Assembly (NCBI RefSeq): GCF_002813455.1
Contig: NZ_PHHE01000001.1
Location: forward strand, 5,576,001-5,640,000
DNA: 64,000 nucleotides
Reading direction: 5' to 3'
Source of the DNA: Pseudomonas baetica
Lineage (GTDB): Bacteria; Pseudomonadota; Gammaproteobacteria; Pseudomonadales; Pseudomonadaceae
Part shown: piece after piece, positions 25,079-33,953 of the stretch
Position numbering within the stretch: position 1 is the first letter of the stretch
Layout of the letters: each line of letters begins with the position of its first letter
The notes under the pieces: model-generated
Database searches by the model: none
What the model saw: the letters and a program-made list of their open reading frames with translations, nothing else
Told to the model about the DNA's origin: nothing
Made by a program: the position numbers and the translations under genes

Positions 25079-27730
25079 ATGAGCGATTCCGGCCGCGCCG
25101 ACGCGCTGTTAGCAGACCTGCCCCGCGATGGCCGCGGCCGGCTCAAGGTTTTCCTCGGCGCCGCGCCCGGCGTTGGCAAGACCTACGCGATGCTTCAGGC
25201 CGCGCACACCCAACTGCGTCAAGGCGTCAAAGTCATTGCCGGCGTCGTCGAAACCCACGGCCGCGCCGAGACTGAAGCGCTGCTCGGCGGCCTGCCGCAG
25301 CTGCCTTTGGTGCGCTCGGAATACCGTGGGGTGATGCTCGAAGAAATGGACCTCGACGGCATCCTCGCGGCCAAACCGAAACTGGTGCTGGTCGATGAAC
25401 TGGCTCACAGCAACGCCCCCGGCAGTCGCCATGCCAAGCGCTGGCAAGACATTCAGGAACTGCTCGCCGCCGGCATCGACGTGTACACCACGGTCAACGT
25501 CCAGCACCTGGAAAGCCTCAACGATCAAGTGCGCGGCATCACCGGTGTGCAGGTACGCGAAACCCTGCCGGACTGGGTGCTGCAAGAAGCCTACGAACTG
25601 TTGCTGATCGACCTGCCACCGCGTGAATTGCTTGAGCGTCTGCGCGAAGGCAAGGTCTACGTCCCGGAGCAGGCTCGGGCGGCCATCGATGCCTTCTTCA
25701 CCCAGACCAACCTCACCGCATTACGCGAACTGGCGATGCAAACCGCCGCGGCGCAGGTCGATAATGACCTCGCCCAAGGCTATCGGCAACTCGGCCAGGC
25801 AGCACCGGCCGTACGCGGTCGTTTGCTGGTCGGGGTTGATGGCGATGCCCAGGCCGAACGCCTTGTGCGTCATGCCAGTCGGGTTGCGCAACGTCGGCAT
25901 CTGCCGTGGAGTCTGGTACACGTCGACAACGGCACGGTAAGCGACGAGCAATCACGCCTGCGCCTGCAAAGTGCCCAGCAACTGGCCGAACGCCTCGGCG
26001 GCGAAGTGGTGTTGCTGCGCGCCGGTGAAGTGGCGAAAACCCTGATCCAGCACGCCGCTGAACGCCGCGCGAGTCTGGTGCTGGTCGGCCAATCGCGGCC
26101 GCGTCTGCGTCGTCGCCTGTTCGGTGGCGGTCTGGCCGCACGGCTACTGCGTCAGGGCCATGGCCTGGAAATCAACGTCCTCGACAGCGATCAGGAGCAG
26201 CATCAACCGCGTCAGCGATCCGCACCGACACTGGTGTGGTTCGACTATGCGTTGGCGCTGCTCGCCACAGTGTTGGCCACTGCCTTGGCGTGGGCGGTGT
26301 CGAGTGTGTTGCCGCTGCCGAACATCTCGCTGGTGTTCCTCGCGGCGGTGTTGCTGGTGGCGGTGCGCAGCAGCCTCGGCCCGGCGCTGGCCTGTGCCGC
26401 GTTGTCGTTTCTGACCTACGACTTTCTGTTCATTCCGCCAAATTTCTCGTTCAGCATCCAGCGCGAGGAAGATGTCCTGACCTTGCTGTTCTTCCTGCTG
26501 ATGGCGGCGCTCACCGGCAACCTCGCCGCGCGTCAGCGTCGGCAATTGCAGGCGTTGCGCGATACCCAGGAAGAGACCACCGAGCTGCTCGACCTGTCGC
26601 GCAAACTCACCGCTGCCACCGACCGCCAGGCCGTGGTCAGCGCCGCGGCGCAACACCTCAACGGCTGGAGCGATCTGCAACTGTGCCTGCTCAACCGCGA
26701 CGGGCAGGGCGGCTGGAAAGTCGAGACCGGTGGGCCGCTGGAGTTCACCGAATCCGAGCGCGCCGCCGCCGACTGGGCCTGGCAGCACGATCAACCGGCC
26801 GGTATGGGCACCGGCACCTTGCCATTCGGTCGCTGGTGGTGGTGGCCGCTGTCGGTCGAGGACGGGCCGTTGGCCTTGCTTGGTGTCTGCGCCAAAGAGG
26901 GTCAGACCCTGAGCGGCCAGCGTCGTCGTTTGCTGACTGCACTCAGTCAGCCATTGGCGCAAGCACTGGCCCGCGCGCAACTGGCCGATGATCTGGAAGC
27001 GGCGCGCCTGCACGGCGAAACCGAGCAATTGCGCAGCGCCTTGCTGGCCTCGGTGTCCCACGATTTGCGCACGCCGCTGACGTCCATGCGTGGCAGCATC
27101 GACAGCCTCTTGGCGCTGGGCGAAGCGATCCCGCTGGAAGATCGTCGCGAACTGCTCGAAGGCACCCGCGATGAGGCCGAGCGCCTTGATCGCTACATCC
27201 AGAACCTGCTCGACATGACCCGCCTCGGCCACGGCGCGCTGAAGCTGGCGCGAGACTGGGTGTCGCCCGCCGACATCGTTGGCAGTTCGCTCAATCGTCT
27301 GCGCGCGGTGCTGGCGCCGCTGCAGGTCAGCACCGAGGTGCCGGCGCAGTTGCCGCTGCTGTTTGTGCATGCGGCGCTGATCGAGCAGGCGCTGGTCAAT
27401 GTGCTGGAAAACGCCGCTCGGTTCTCGCCGGCCCACGGTCGCTTGCAACTGAGTGCGGGAGCGAATGAGCAAGAGATTTTCTTCGCGGTCAGCGATGAAG
27501 GGCCGGGTATTCCCGAAGACGAACGAGCGAAGATTTTCGACATGTTCTACACCGCCGCGCGCGGTGATCGCGGCGGGCAGGGCACCGGCCTCGGGCTGGC
27601 GATCTGTCAGGGCATGGTCGGCGCTCACGGTGGGCGAATCAGCGTCGCCGACGGCATCGACGGGCGCGGCACCTGCATCACCTTGCACCTGCCGTTGCAG
27701 ACGCAACCGGGGATGGACGATGAAGGCTGA
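25079..27730 (+). CDS. kdpD: KdpD, K+-responsive sensor histidine kinase
   Basis: An 883-residue sensor kinase. The N-terminal KdpD domain has Walker A GAAPGVGKT at 27-35 and Walker B LVLVDELAHSN, followed by a UspA-like domain (~250-370, LVGVDGDAQAERLVRHASR), four membrane helices (~395-500), a GAF region, and the kinase core: H-box SVSHDLRTPLTSM, N-box NVLENAARFS, and GPGIPEDE plus GQGTGLGLAIC. It phosphorylates KdpE at low K+. ATG 25079 after GAAGAGAGAG. Confidence 0.96.
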   Translation: MSDSGRADALLADLPRDGRGRLKVFLGAAPGVGKTYAMLQAAHTQLRQGVKVIAGVVETHGRAETEALLGGLPQLPLVRSEYRGVMLEEMDLDGILAAKPKLVLVDELAHSNAPGSRHAKRWQDIQELLAAGIDVYTTVNVQHLESLNDQVRGITGVQVRETLPDWVLQEAYELLLIDLPPRELLERLREGKVYVPEQARAAIDAFFTQTNLTALRELAMQTAAAQVDNDLAQGYRQLGQAAPAVRGRLLVGVDGDAQAERLVRHASRVAQRRHLPWSLVHVDNGTVSDEQSRLRLQSAQQLAERLGGEVVLLRAGEVAKTLIQHAAERRASLVLVGQSRPRLRRRLFGGGLAARLLRQGHGLEINVLDSDQEQHQPRQRSAPTLVWFDYALALLATVLATALAWAVSSVLPLPNISLVFLAAVLLVAVRSSLGPALACAALSFLTYDFLFIPPNFSFSIQREEDVLTLLFFLLMAALTGNLAARQRRQLQALRDTQEETTELLDLSRKLTAATDRQAVVSAAAQHLNGWSDLQLCLLNRDGQGGWKVETGGPLEFTESERAAADWAWQHDQPAGMGTGTLPFGRWWWWPLSVEDGPLALLGVCAKEGQTLSGQRRRLLTALSQPLAQALARAQLADDLEAARLHGETEQLRSALLASVSHDLRTPLTSMRGSIDSLLALGEAIPLEDRRELLEGTRDEAERLDRYIQNLLDMTRLGHGALKLARDWVSPADIVGSSLNRLRAVLAPLQVSTEVPAQLPLLFVHAALIEQALVNVLENAARFSPAHGRLQLSAGANEQEIFFAVSDEGPGIPEDERAKIFDMFYTAARGDRGGQGTGLGLAICQGMVGAHGGRISVADGIDGRGTCITLHLPLQTQPGMDDEG

Positions 27731-27778
27731 ATCCGACTGCACTACTCTCTTGCCAATCTTTTTTGTTGATGTGAATTC

Positions 27779-28474
27779 ATGAGCCAGACCGCGACCATTT
27801 TGGTCATCGACGACGAACCGCAGATCCGCAAATTTCTGCGCATCAGCCTCGCTTCACAGGGCTACAAAGTGCTGGAGGCGGGCACAGGCGCCGAAGGGTT
27901 GGCGCAGGCAGCACTGAACAAACCGGATCTGCTGGTGCTCGACCTGGGTCTGCCGGACATGGACGGCCAGCAAGTGCTGCGCGAGTTTCGCGAGTGGGCC
28001 ACGGCGCCAGTGCTGGTGCTGTCGGTGCGCGCCAGCGAAGGGCAGAAAGTCCAGGCGCTGGATGGCGGCGCCAATGACTATGTGACCAAACCGTTCGGCA
28101 TTCAGGAGTTTCTTGCGCGGGTGCGTGCGTTATTGCGTCAGGCACCGGCCGGAGAAGCGCAGCAGGCGGCGCTGAATTTCGGCCCGCTGACGGTGGATCT
28201 GGCCTATCGACGCGTATTGCTCGACGGCGTCGAAGTGGCGCTGACCCGCAAGGAATATGCGGTGCTGGCGCAACTGGCGCGGCATCCGGGGCGCGTGATT
28301 ACCCAGCAGCAATTGCTCAAGGATATCTGGGGGCCGACGCATACCGAGGACAGTCATTATCTGCGGATCGTTGTCGGGCATCTACGGCAGAAACTGGCGG
28401 ACGATCCGACGCGACCACGGTTTATTGTCACTGAAGCCGGGGTTGGCTATCGGCTGTTGAGTGATGTTGGCTGA
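27779..28474 (+). CDS. kdpE: KdpE response regulator
   Basis: A 231-residue OmpR-type regulator that activates kdpFABC. Receiver domain: acidic DDE at 11-13, phosphoacceptor Asp55 in LLVLDLGLP, and the conserved lysine in DYVTKPF. C-terminal winged helix: LTRKEYAVLAQLARHPGRVI and HYLRIVVGHLRQKL. ATG 27779, 48 bp after kdpD; the RBS is weak (TTGATGTGAATTC), so translation may depend on coupling. Confidence 0.95.
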   Translation: MSQTATILVIDDEPQIRKFLRISLASQGYKVLEAGTGAEGLAQAALNKPDLLVLDLGLPDMDGQQVLREFREWATAPVLVLSVRASEGQKVQALDGGANDYVTKPFGIQEFLARVRALLRQAPAGEAQQAALNFGPLTVDLAYRRVLLDGVEVALTRKEYAVLAQLARHPGRVITQQQLLKDIWGPTHTEDSHYLRIVVGHLRQKLADDPTRPRFIVTEAGVGYRLLSDVG

Positions 28475-28482
28475 TCTGGCCT

Positions 28483-28559
28483 CTTCGCGAGCAGGCTCGC
28501 TCCCACACTGGATCTGCGTCGTTCACAAATCCCCTGTGGGAGCGAGCCTGCTCGCGAAG
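28483..28559. repeat. REP palindrome pair
   Basis: CTTCGCGAGCAGGCTCGCTCCCACA and inverted copy, in the convergent gap between kdpE and the patatin-like gene; no separate terminator is seen there, so the REP hairpins may serve as transcript ends. Confidence 0.9.
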
Positions 28560-28593
28560 ATGTCATCAAACACACTCGAGAAATCAGGCCCGA

Positions 28594-29631
28594 TCAACCC
28601 TGCTCACTTTCATACCGATCCAGCGTATCCCGGGCAATCTCGCGACCCAGCGCGATCAGCTCCGGCGCCTTGTAAAACTCGAAAAACCGGCAGACCCGTT
28701 TCGGTACGTTGATCAGGATATCCGGCGGATACCCGGCAATCTTGTATTGCGCCAGCGAGGTCTGCATCACCTCGAAACTCTGGTTGATCAAATCCAGCAG
28801 CGAGGCCGGCCCGACGTTATCGATGATGAACGAGCCGGTGGCGGATTTCGGCGCGCCTTCGTGCTCGGGCGCGGCGGCGGGTTGCTGGGCTTCGGGTTCG
28901 GCGCCTTCGAGCCACGGATTGATAGCGGCTGCCTCTGCTCTCAAAGCTTCCTGTTCCAGACGCAATAATTGTTCGGCCTGGGTGCGACGGAACGGCATCT
29001 TCGAGCCCAGCGAACTGATCAGGCTGTCGAAGCGCGAGCGAAACGCTGGCGGGCGCTGGATCACCGGCAGTTTGTAATGCCGCTGGTTGGTCGAGTTGAG
29101 ATTGACCGCAATGATCAAATCACAGTGGCTCGACACCACCGGCACGATCGGCAGCGGGTTGAGAATGCCGCCATCGACCAGCATCCGGTTGCCTTGCATC
29201 ACTGGAGTGAAGAGGCTGGGAATCGCCGCCGAGGCGCGCATGGCTTGATGCAGGCAGCCTTCCTGAAACCAGATTTCCTGTTGGTTGGTGAGGTCGGCGG
29301 CCACCGCGGTGTAGGGGATGCGCAGATCCTCAATGTTGATATCGCCGACGATCTTGCGGATCTGGCCGAAAACCTTTTCACCACGAATCGCGCCGAGACG
29401 GAAACTCACGTCCACCAGCCGCAGCACGTCGAGGTAATCCAGGCTTTCGATCCAGTTGCGGTATTCGTCGAGTTTGCCGGCGGCATAGATTCCGCCGACT
29501 ACTGCGCCCATCGAACAACCGGCAATGCAGGCGATGTCGTAACCGCGGCGTTCAAGTTCTTCAATGACCCCGATATGGGCGTAGCCCCGGGCGCCTCCGG
29601 AGCCCAACACCAGTGCGACACGCTTTTTCAT
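28594..29631 (-). CDS. Patatin-like phospholipase (RssA-like)
   Basis: A 345-residue predicted serine acyl hydrolase. It has the oxyanion GSGGARG at 10-16, the nucleophile Ser40 in GCSMG, and the catalytic aspartate in MLVDGGILNPLP, the full patatin Ser-Asp dyad. The C-terminal ~100 residues are charged and less conserved. No signal peptide. ATG 29631 has GGGAGGAAG upstream; an ATG 33 bases earlier lacks one. It should release fatty acids from phospholipid or another ester in the cytoplasm; natural substrate unknown. Confidence 0.88.
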   Translation of the reverse strand: MKKRVALVLGSGGARGYAHIGVIEELERRGYDIACIAGCSMGAVVGGIYAAGKLDEYRNWIESLDYLDVLRLVDVSFRLGAIRGEKVFGQIRKIVGDINIEDLRIPYTAVAADLTNQQEIWFQEGCLHQAMRASAAIPSLFTPVMQGNRMLVDGGILNPLPIVPVVSSHCDLIIAVNLNSTNQRHYKLPVIQRPPAFRSRFDSLISSLGSKMPFRRTQAEQLLRLEQEALRAEAAAINPWLEGAEPEAQQPAAAPEHEGAPKSATGSFIIDNVGPASLLDLINQSFEVMQTSLAQYKIAGYPPDILINVPKRVCRFFEFYKAPELIALGREIARDTLDRYESEQG

Positions 29632-29847
29632 CAAACTTCCTCCCGACAAGGTTGCACAATGCACTTATCGAGCGGACGGCTCAATCGTCAAGGTCGTCCT
29701 GTGCGCCGGTGACGTCGTTTTTACGTTACGGCCTGACCACTCGGCGCTATCCTTTTTGCCACCGCAGATTCGCGCTGGGGCAAGGCACTTTTTCGCCGCC
29801 CGACCGTCTTACCTGCACCACTGTTGACCTATTTTGAGGTGTGAGAG

Positions 29848-30126
29848 ATGAAAGCCTGGATCTGTGTGCCGTTGATTGCCTTGGCATTGGCCGGTTGCGC
29901 CGGGAAAACCGCTTACCGCGACAGCTGCGGCAGCCAACTCGACACCGCATGGCATGAGCTGGACCTGGCCAAGGCCGAAGGCTTTGCCGGCACCGTCAGT
30001 TATTCCAAGGCGCTGTCCTTGCTGACGGCCGCCAAGACCCAGCAGCAATTCGAAGGTTTCGAAGGTTGCGCCAGTAAGGCCGAGAAGGCGCGTTTTTACA
30101 TTCGCGAATCCCGCGCCGGTCGCTAA
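29848..30126 (+). CDS. Small putative lipoprotein
   Basis: A 92-residue protein with a lipoprotein signal, ICVPLIALALAGC, cleavage before Cys17 (LAGC). The mature part is helical with SYSKALSLLTAAKTQQQFE and EGCASKAEKARFYIRESR, which resembles the tetratricopeptide-like small lipoproteins of Pseudomonas. Residue after the cysteine is alanine, so sorting to the outer membrane is expected. ATG 29848 after GAGAG. Function unknown. Confidence 0.78.
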   Translation: MKAWICVPLIALALAGCAGKTAYRDSCGSQLDTAWHELDLAKAEGFAGTVSYSKALSLLTAAKTQQQFEGFEGCASKAEKARFYIRESRAGR

Positions 30127-30203
30127 GCTGCTGACATAGCGCAAGCGGGGCGAGGCTGCGAAGTTGCAGACTCATCCCTGAAGCCATTTCGAATCAGGAG
30201 CAA

Positions 30204-30974
30204 ATGATGTCTGCGTTGGTTGACCGGTTGGTGGCTCACATCCTGAGCCTGGAAGTGCGGCTACTGGCCTGTCAGGCGAGATTGACCGCACGCACTGATC
30301 CCGAGGCGCTGCACGATCTGCGCACCACGGTGCGGCGCTTGCGCAGCCTGTTGCGGCCGTTGCGCGGCTTGCCGGGTGTTGAGCAACTGGAAGGGGCAGC
30401 GTCGGCGGTCGGCCAGGTGACCACGCCCTGGCGCGATCGCGAAGTGTTGGCGGCGTACCTGCTCGAACACGATCAACCCGTTGCTGCGCAAAAGCGCATG
30501 GCGCAGATGGCCGAAGCCTATCCGGCGCTGGCGGCGAGTCATGAGGTGGCGTCGCTGCTGATGATTCTTGACGCTTTCCCGCGATTCCTGCGTGCCTCTC
30601 AGCGTCAGGGCCTATTGAAAGGTCTGGATAAACGCATCGAAAAACGCCTCGGCAAGCAATGGCACAAACTCGATGAGGCGCTGCACGATCCGGCCCACGA
30701 CCGGCATCGCCTGCGTCTGCTGATCAAGCGTGTGCGTTACGGCATCGAAGCCTATCCCGAACTGGATCGCCTGCCGGAAGCGGCGCTGCCACGCTTGAAG
30801 TCTGCGCAAGGTGCGCTGGGCGATTGGCACGATTGCTGGCAGTGGCTGGTGAAAGCCGAGCTGGAAACCGATCTGCAACCGTGTGTTGCCACATGGCAGG
30901 CGGGTTTGATCAAAGCCGAGGCCAAAGCCGATCGTGTGCTCGAAAAACTCAACAGCACCTGCTTCAAATCCTGA
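30204..30974 (+). CDS. CHAD domain protein
   Basis: A 256-residue, all-helical protein with the CHAD pattern of conserved histidines and basic residues: EALHDLRTTVRRLRSLLR near residue 34, HRLRLLIKRVRYGIEAYPEL near 174, and LGDWHDCWQWL near 211. CHAD domains bind inorganic polyphosphate. No CYTH domain is fused. ATG 30204 (ATGATG) after CAGGAGCAA. Role is probably polyphosphate association; partner unknown. Confidence 0.85.
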   Translation: MMSALVDRLVAHILSLEVRLLACQARLTARTDPEALHDLRTTVRRLRSLLRPLRGLPGVEQLEGAASAVGQVTTPWRDREVLAAYLLEHDQPVAAQKRMAQMAEAYPALAASHEVASLLMILDAFPRFLRASQRQGLLKGLDKRIEKRLGKQWHKLDEALHDPAHDRHRLRLLIKRVRYGIEAYPELDRLPEAALPRLKSAQGALGDWHDCWQWLVKAELETDLQPCVATWQAGLIKAEAKADRVLEKLNSTCFKS

Positions 30975-30992
30975 GACCAGCACATCACCCCT

Positions 30993-31086
30993 TGTGGGAG
31001 CGGGCTTGCTCGCGAATGCGGTGTGCCAGATAAGTATCTATCGACTGATACGCCGCTTTCGCGAGCAAGCCCGCTCCCACAGGGGA
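30993..31086. repeat. REP palindrome pair
   Basis: TTGTGGGAGCGGGCTTGCTCGCGAA and inverted CGCGAGCAAGCCCGCTCCCACAG about 40 bp apart, after the CHAD gene. Confidence 0.9.
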
Positions 31087-31210
31087 TTTTCAGTGTGGCT
31101 GATGTGGGTGTACGGCCTATCTGTCAGCCCATTTGACCGGAATAGACGCTGCGGCGCTCTGCCGGGCTAGTTAAGATCCCTGCATTCTCTTTTTGCTTTC
31201 TGAGGTTGCC

Positions 31211-32005
31211 ATGCGCTTTTGCGATCTGCTCGATGCCGTCCGCCGTCAACCGGAACTGACGATTCCTGCCGAATGGGGTCAGGGCCGTGCCAGTTTCGGC
31301 GGTCTGGTTGCCGCGCTGCAATATGAAGCCATGCGTGCGAAAGTCCCGGCGGATCGCCCGGTGCGTTCGCTGGCGATTACCTTCGTCGGACCGGTCGAGC
31401 CTGAAGTCCCGGTGAGCTTCGAAGTGCAGGTGCTGCGCGAAGGCAAAGCGGTCAGCCAGGTCATGGGGCGGGCGATGCAGAATGGCCAGGTCGTGACGAT
31501 CGTCCAAGGCAGTTTTGGCGCTTCGCGGCCCTCGGAGGTGGCAGTCCAAGCGTATCCGGCGCCTTCAATGAATCACTGGGACGAATGTCAGGAATTACCT
31601 TACATCAAAGGCGTGACCCCGGAATTCATGCGCCATCTGGCGATGCGCTGGAGCGTTGGCGGCATGCCGTTCACCGGCAATCAATCGCGGCTGAAGGGGG
31701 GCTGGGTGCGGTTACGCGGGGATGTCAAAGAAGAGCCGGTCAAAGAGGCGCATCTGCTGGCTTTGGTGGATGCGTGGCCGCCCGCGCTGTTGCCGTATCT
31801 GAAGAAGCCTGCACCGGGCAGCACGTTGACCTGGACCATCGAATTCGTACAGCCGCTACGCGACTTGAGTACGCTGGACTGGTGCCAATACCTCGCCGAC
31901 ATCGAGTACGCCGCCGATGGCTACGGCCACGTCGCCGCCAAGTTGTGGAGCGCAGAAGGTGAATTGATTGCGATGAGTCGCCAGACCGTCACGATCTTCG
32001 CCTGA
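31211..32005 (+). CDS. Acyl-CoA thioesterase, TesB-like double hot-dog
   Basis: A 264-residue protein with two hot-dog repeats. The first contains WGQGRASFGGLVAALQYEAM, the classic entry of TesB-like/4HBT_3 enzymes, and VRSLAITFVGPVEPE; the second contains HLLALVDAWPPALLPYL and TWTIEFVQPLRD. It should hydrolyse acyl-CoA to free acid and CoA in the cytosol. ATG 31211 follows TGAGG at a spacing of five. Confidence 0.85.
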   Translation: MRFCDLLDAVRRQPELTIPAEWGQGRASFGGLVAALQYEAMRAKVPADRPVRSLAITFVGPVEPEVPVSFEVQVLREGKAVSQVMGRAMQNGQVVTIVQGSFGASRPSEVAVQAYPAPSMNHWDECQELPYIKGVTPEFMRHLAMRWSVGGMPFTGNQSRLKGGWVRLRGDVKEEPVKEAHLLALVDAWPPALLPYLKKPAPGSTLTWTIEFVQPLRDLSTLDWCQYLADIEYAADGYGHVAAKLWSAEGELIAMSRQTVTIFA

Positions 32006-32006
32006 A

Positions 32007-32372
32007 TCAATGCCGACGGTGACGCTCGACCCAGGCGCGCCACCAGCCGCCACTGAGAAACAAGCGCGCAAAGGTCAGAAACTGCTCGACCCGTAAACGC
32101 GAGACGGCATCTTCACGATCACCGAAAGGCTCGCAGGCTTACGCCTCCAGGCTGTGCCCGTGGCGCTGCAGACCCAGCGCCGCGATGATGCCGATCACGC
32201 CGATGGCCACACTGGCCAGGCTCAGGCTGAACACTCCGGACACGATCAACAGAAATGCCACGATGAACAACGGCACGGCAATCAGGTGCAGCACCCGATG
32301 GGTCGGATGCTGGTGATTGTTCGGGTACGCGCGCCATTGCCACGCGGGAAGGCTGGGGTGACGTTTGCCCAT
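32007..32372 (-). pseudogene. Small membrane protein gene interrupted by an in-frame TAA
   Basis: From ATG 32372 (GAGGAG eight bases upstream) the frame encodes MGKRHPSLPAWQWRAYPNNH, two hydrophobic stretches (LHLIAVPLFIVAFLLIVSG and LASVAIGVIGIIAALGL) and stops at TAA 32139-32141 after 77 residues. The same frame then continues for 43 further codons, coding-like (FGDREDAVSRLRVEQF, LFLSGGWWRAWVERHRRH), to a TGA at 32007-32009, two bases after the stop of the thioesterase gene. A single nonsense change near codon 78 is the simplest reading. The 77-residue product could still be made. The family (small HQxP-type membrane proteins) is known to me only as hypothetical. Confidence 0.75.
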
Positions 32373-32484
32373 GTTGACTACTCCTCGATCCATGTTGAAC
32401 ACATGCTTGAAGAATAGGCCTGGGCGGGAAGGGCGGCGAATCAAGGTTGGCTATTGAAGTGATAGGCGTCATCGCTTGATTCGA

Positions 32485-33844
32485 GGGGGTGTCAGAAATT
32501 TTGTGTTCGGGCATAACATGAGTAAGAGGTGCATGTATGCCAACCAAAAAGAAACCCCTGCGTGACCTACCAAAAATCCCCAAGGAGCTGCTCGAAGAGT
32601 TCGGTGAGGGGCTGATTACCGCAGAGGCTATTGAAGACGCTTCTGCGGCCTTCAAGAAGGCCTTGATTGAGCGAGCATTGAGTGCCGAGCTCGGTCACCA
32701 CCTGGGGTATCCGCCGGGCGCGCAGCGCCCAGAGGATGAAACCAACCAGCGCAATGGCAAAACGGGCAAGACGATTTTGACGGGGGATGGCCCGCTGCGG
32801 CTGGAGATTCCCCGTGATCGGGATGGCAGTTTTGCCCCCATTCTGATCCCCAAGCATGAGCGGCGTTACACCGGTTTTGATGACAAGATCATCGCCATGT
32901 ATGCCCGAGGCATGACCGTTCGAGAAATCCGCGCTTTCCTCTCTGAGCAATACGGGACGGACGTTTCCCATGACTTCATCAGCTCAGTCACGCACGAGGT
33001 GATGGAGGAAATTGGTGCGTGGCAACAGCGACCGCTTGAGCCGATGTACCCAGTCATTTTCTTCGATGCGCTGCGGGTCAAGATCCGAGAAGAAGGCCTT
33101 GTCCGCAACAAGGCGATTTACTTGGCGCTGGGTGTTTTACCCGATGGAACGCGCGATATTCTTGGTATCTGGATCGAAAACACCGAGGGTGCGAAGTTCT
33201 GGATGAAGGTCTTCAACGACCTCAAGACCCGCGGCGTAGAGGACGTGCTGATCGCCGTGACTGACGGTCTCAAAGGCATGCCAGAGGCGCTAAGCGCAGT
33301 ATTTCCGGCAACAACGCTGCAAACATGCATCGTCCACTTGATCCGCAACAGCCTCGATTACGCGGCGTGGGACAAGCGCCGTGAGCTGGCCAAGGCGCTA
33401 AAACCGATCTATCAAGCCATCAACGCAGAAGCGGCTGAGGAAGCACTGGATGCCTTTGAAAATGGCCCTTGGGGTAAGCAATACCCAACGGTGGTGGCGG
33501 CCTGGAGACGAGCCTGGGATCGAGTGATTCCATTTTTTGTCTTCCCGCCTGCCATTCGAAAAGTGATCTATACGACCAACGCTATCGAAAGCATCAACGC
33601 TCAGCTACGCAAGATCATCAAGACCCGGGGCCACTTCCCGACGGATGACGCAGCGACCAAGCTGATCTGGCTTGGGCTGCGTAACATCACGGCAAACTGG
33701 GGCTCGGCGGCTCATGACTGGAAGAGTGCGATGAACCAATTTGCGATTCTGTACGGAGATCGATTTATCAGGCCGACCTGGTAAAACCCGGCCTGCCTGA
33801 CGGCAGGCCATTACCGGCCCGCACACAAAAAATCTGACACTCTC
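32485..33844 (+). mobile_element. Complete IS256-family insertion sequence
   Basis: Length 1360 bp. The left end GGGGGTGTCAGAAATTTTG and the inverted right end GAGAGTGTCAGATTTTTTG match at most positions, and the similarity continues into GTGT and CGGG. The element is flanked by the 8-bp direct repeat TGATTCGA at 32477-32484 and 33845-33852, as expected for IS256-family transposition. It carries one intact transposase gene. The matching target repeats and intact gene indicate a recent insertion. Confidence 0.95.
32537..33784 (+). CDS. IS256-family transposase (mutator type)
   Basis: A 415-residue, intact DDE transposase. Catalytic residues fit Asp177 (VIFFDALRVKI), Asp243 (AVTDGLKGM) and Glu351 (YTTNAIESIN); the conserved TCIVHLIRNS helix lies between the last two. 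The N-terminal part (LIERALSAELGHHLGY, NQRNGKTGKTI) is typical of the transposase_mut family. ATG 32537 after AAGAGGTGC. It moves the surrounding element. Confidence 0.97.
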   Translation: MPTKKKPLRDLPKIPKELLEEFGEGLITAEAIEDASAAFKKALIERALSAELGHHLGYPPGAQRPEDETNQRNGKTGKTILTGDGPLRLEIPRDRDGSFAPILIPKHERRYTGFDDKIIAMYARGMTVREIRAFLSEQYGTDVSHDFISSVTHEVMEEIGAWQQRPLEPMYPVIFFDALRVKIREEGLVRNKAIYLALGVLPDGTRDILGIWIENTEGAKFWMKVFNDLKTRGVEDVLIAVTDGLKGMPEALSAVFPATTLQTCIVHLIRNSLDYAAWDKRRELAKALKPIYQAINAEAAEEALDAFENGPWGKQYPTVVAAWRRAWDRVIPFFVFPPAIRKVIYTTNAIESINAQLRKIIKTRGHFPTDDAATKLIWLGLRNITANWGSAAHDWKSAMNQFAILYGDRFIRPTW

Positions 33845-33869
33845 TGATTCGATGTTGCTTGGGCTGACG

Positions 33870-33948
33870 CCATCGCGGGCAAGCCCGCTCCCACAGGGTA
33901 TTTGTGAACGACGCAAATCCAATGTGGGAGCCAGCCTGCTGGCGATGA
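33870..33948. repeat. REP palindrome pair
   Basis: CATCGCGGGCAAGCCCGCTCCCAC and the GTGGGAGCCAGCCTGCTGGCGATG arm, 25 bp right of the IS256 copy and just after the chemotaxis receptor gene. Confidence 0.88.
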
Positions 33949-33953
33949 GGGCC

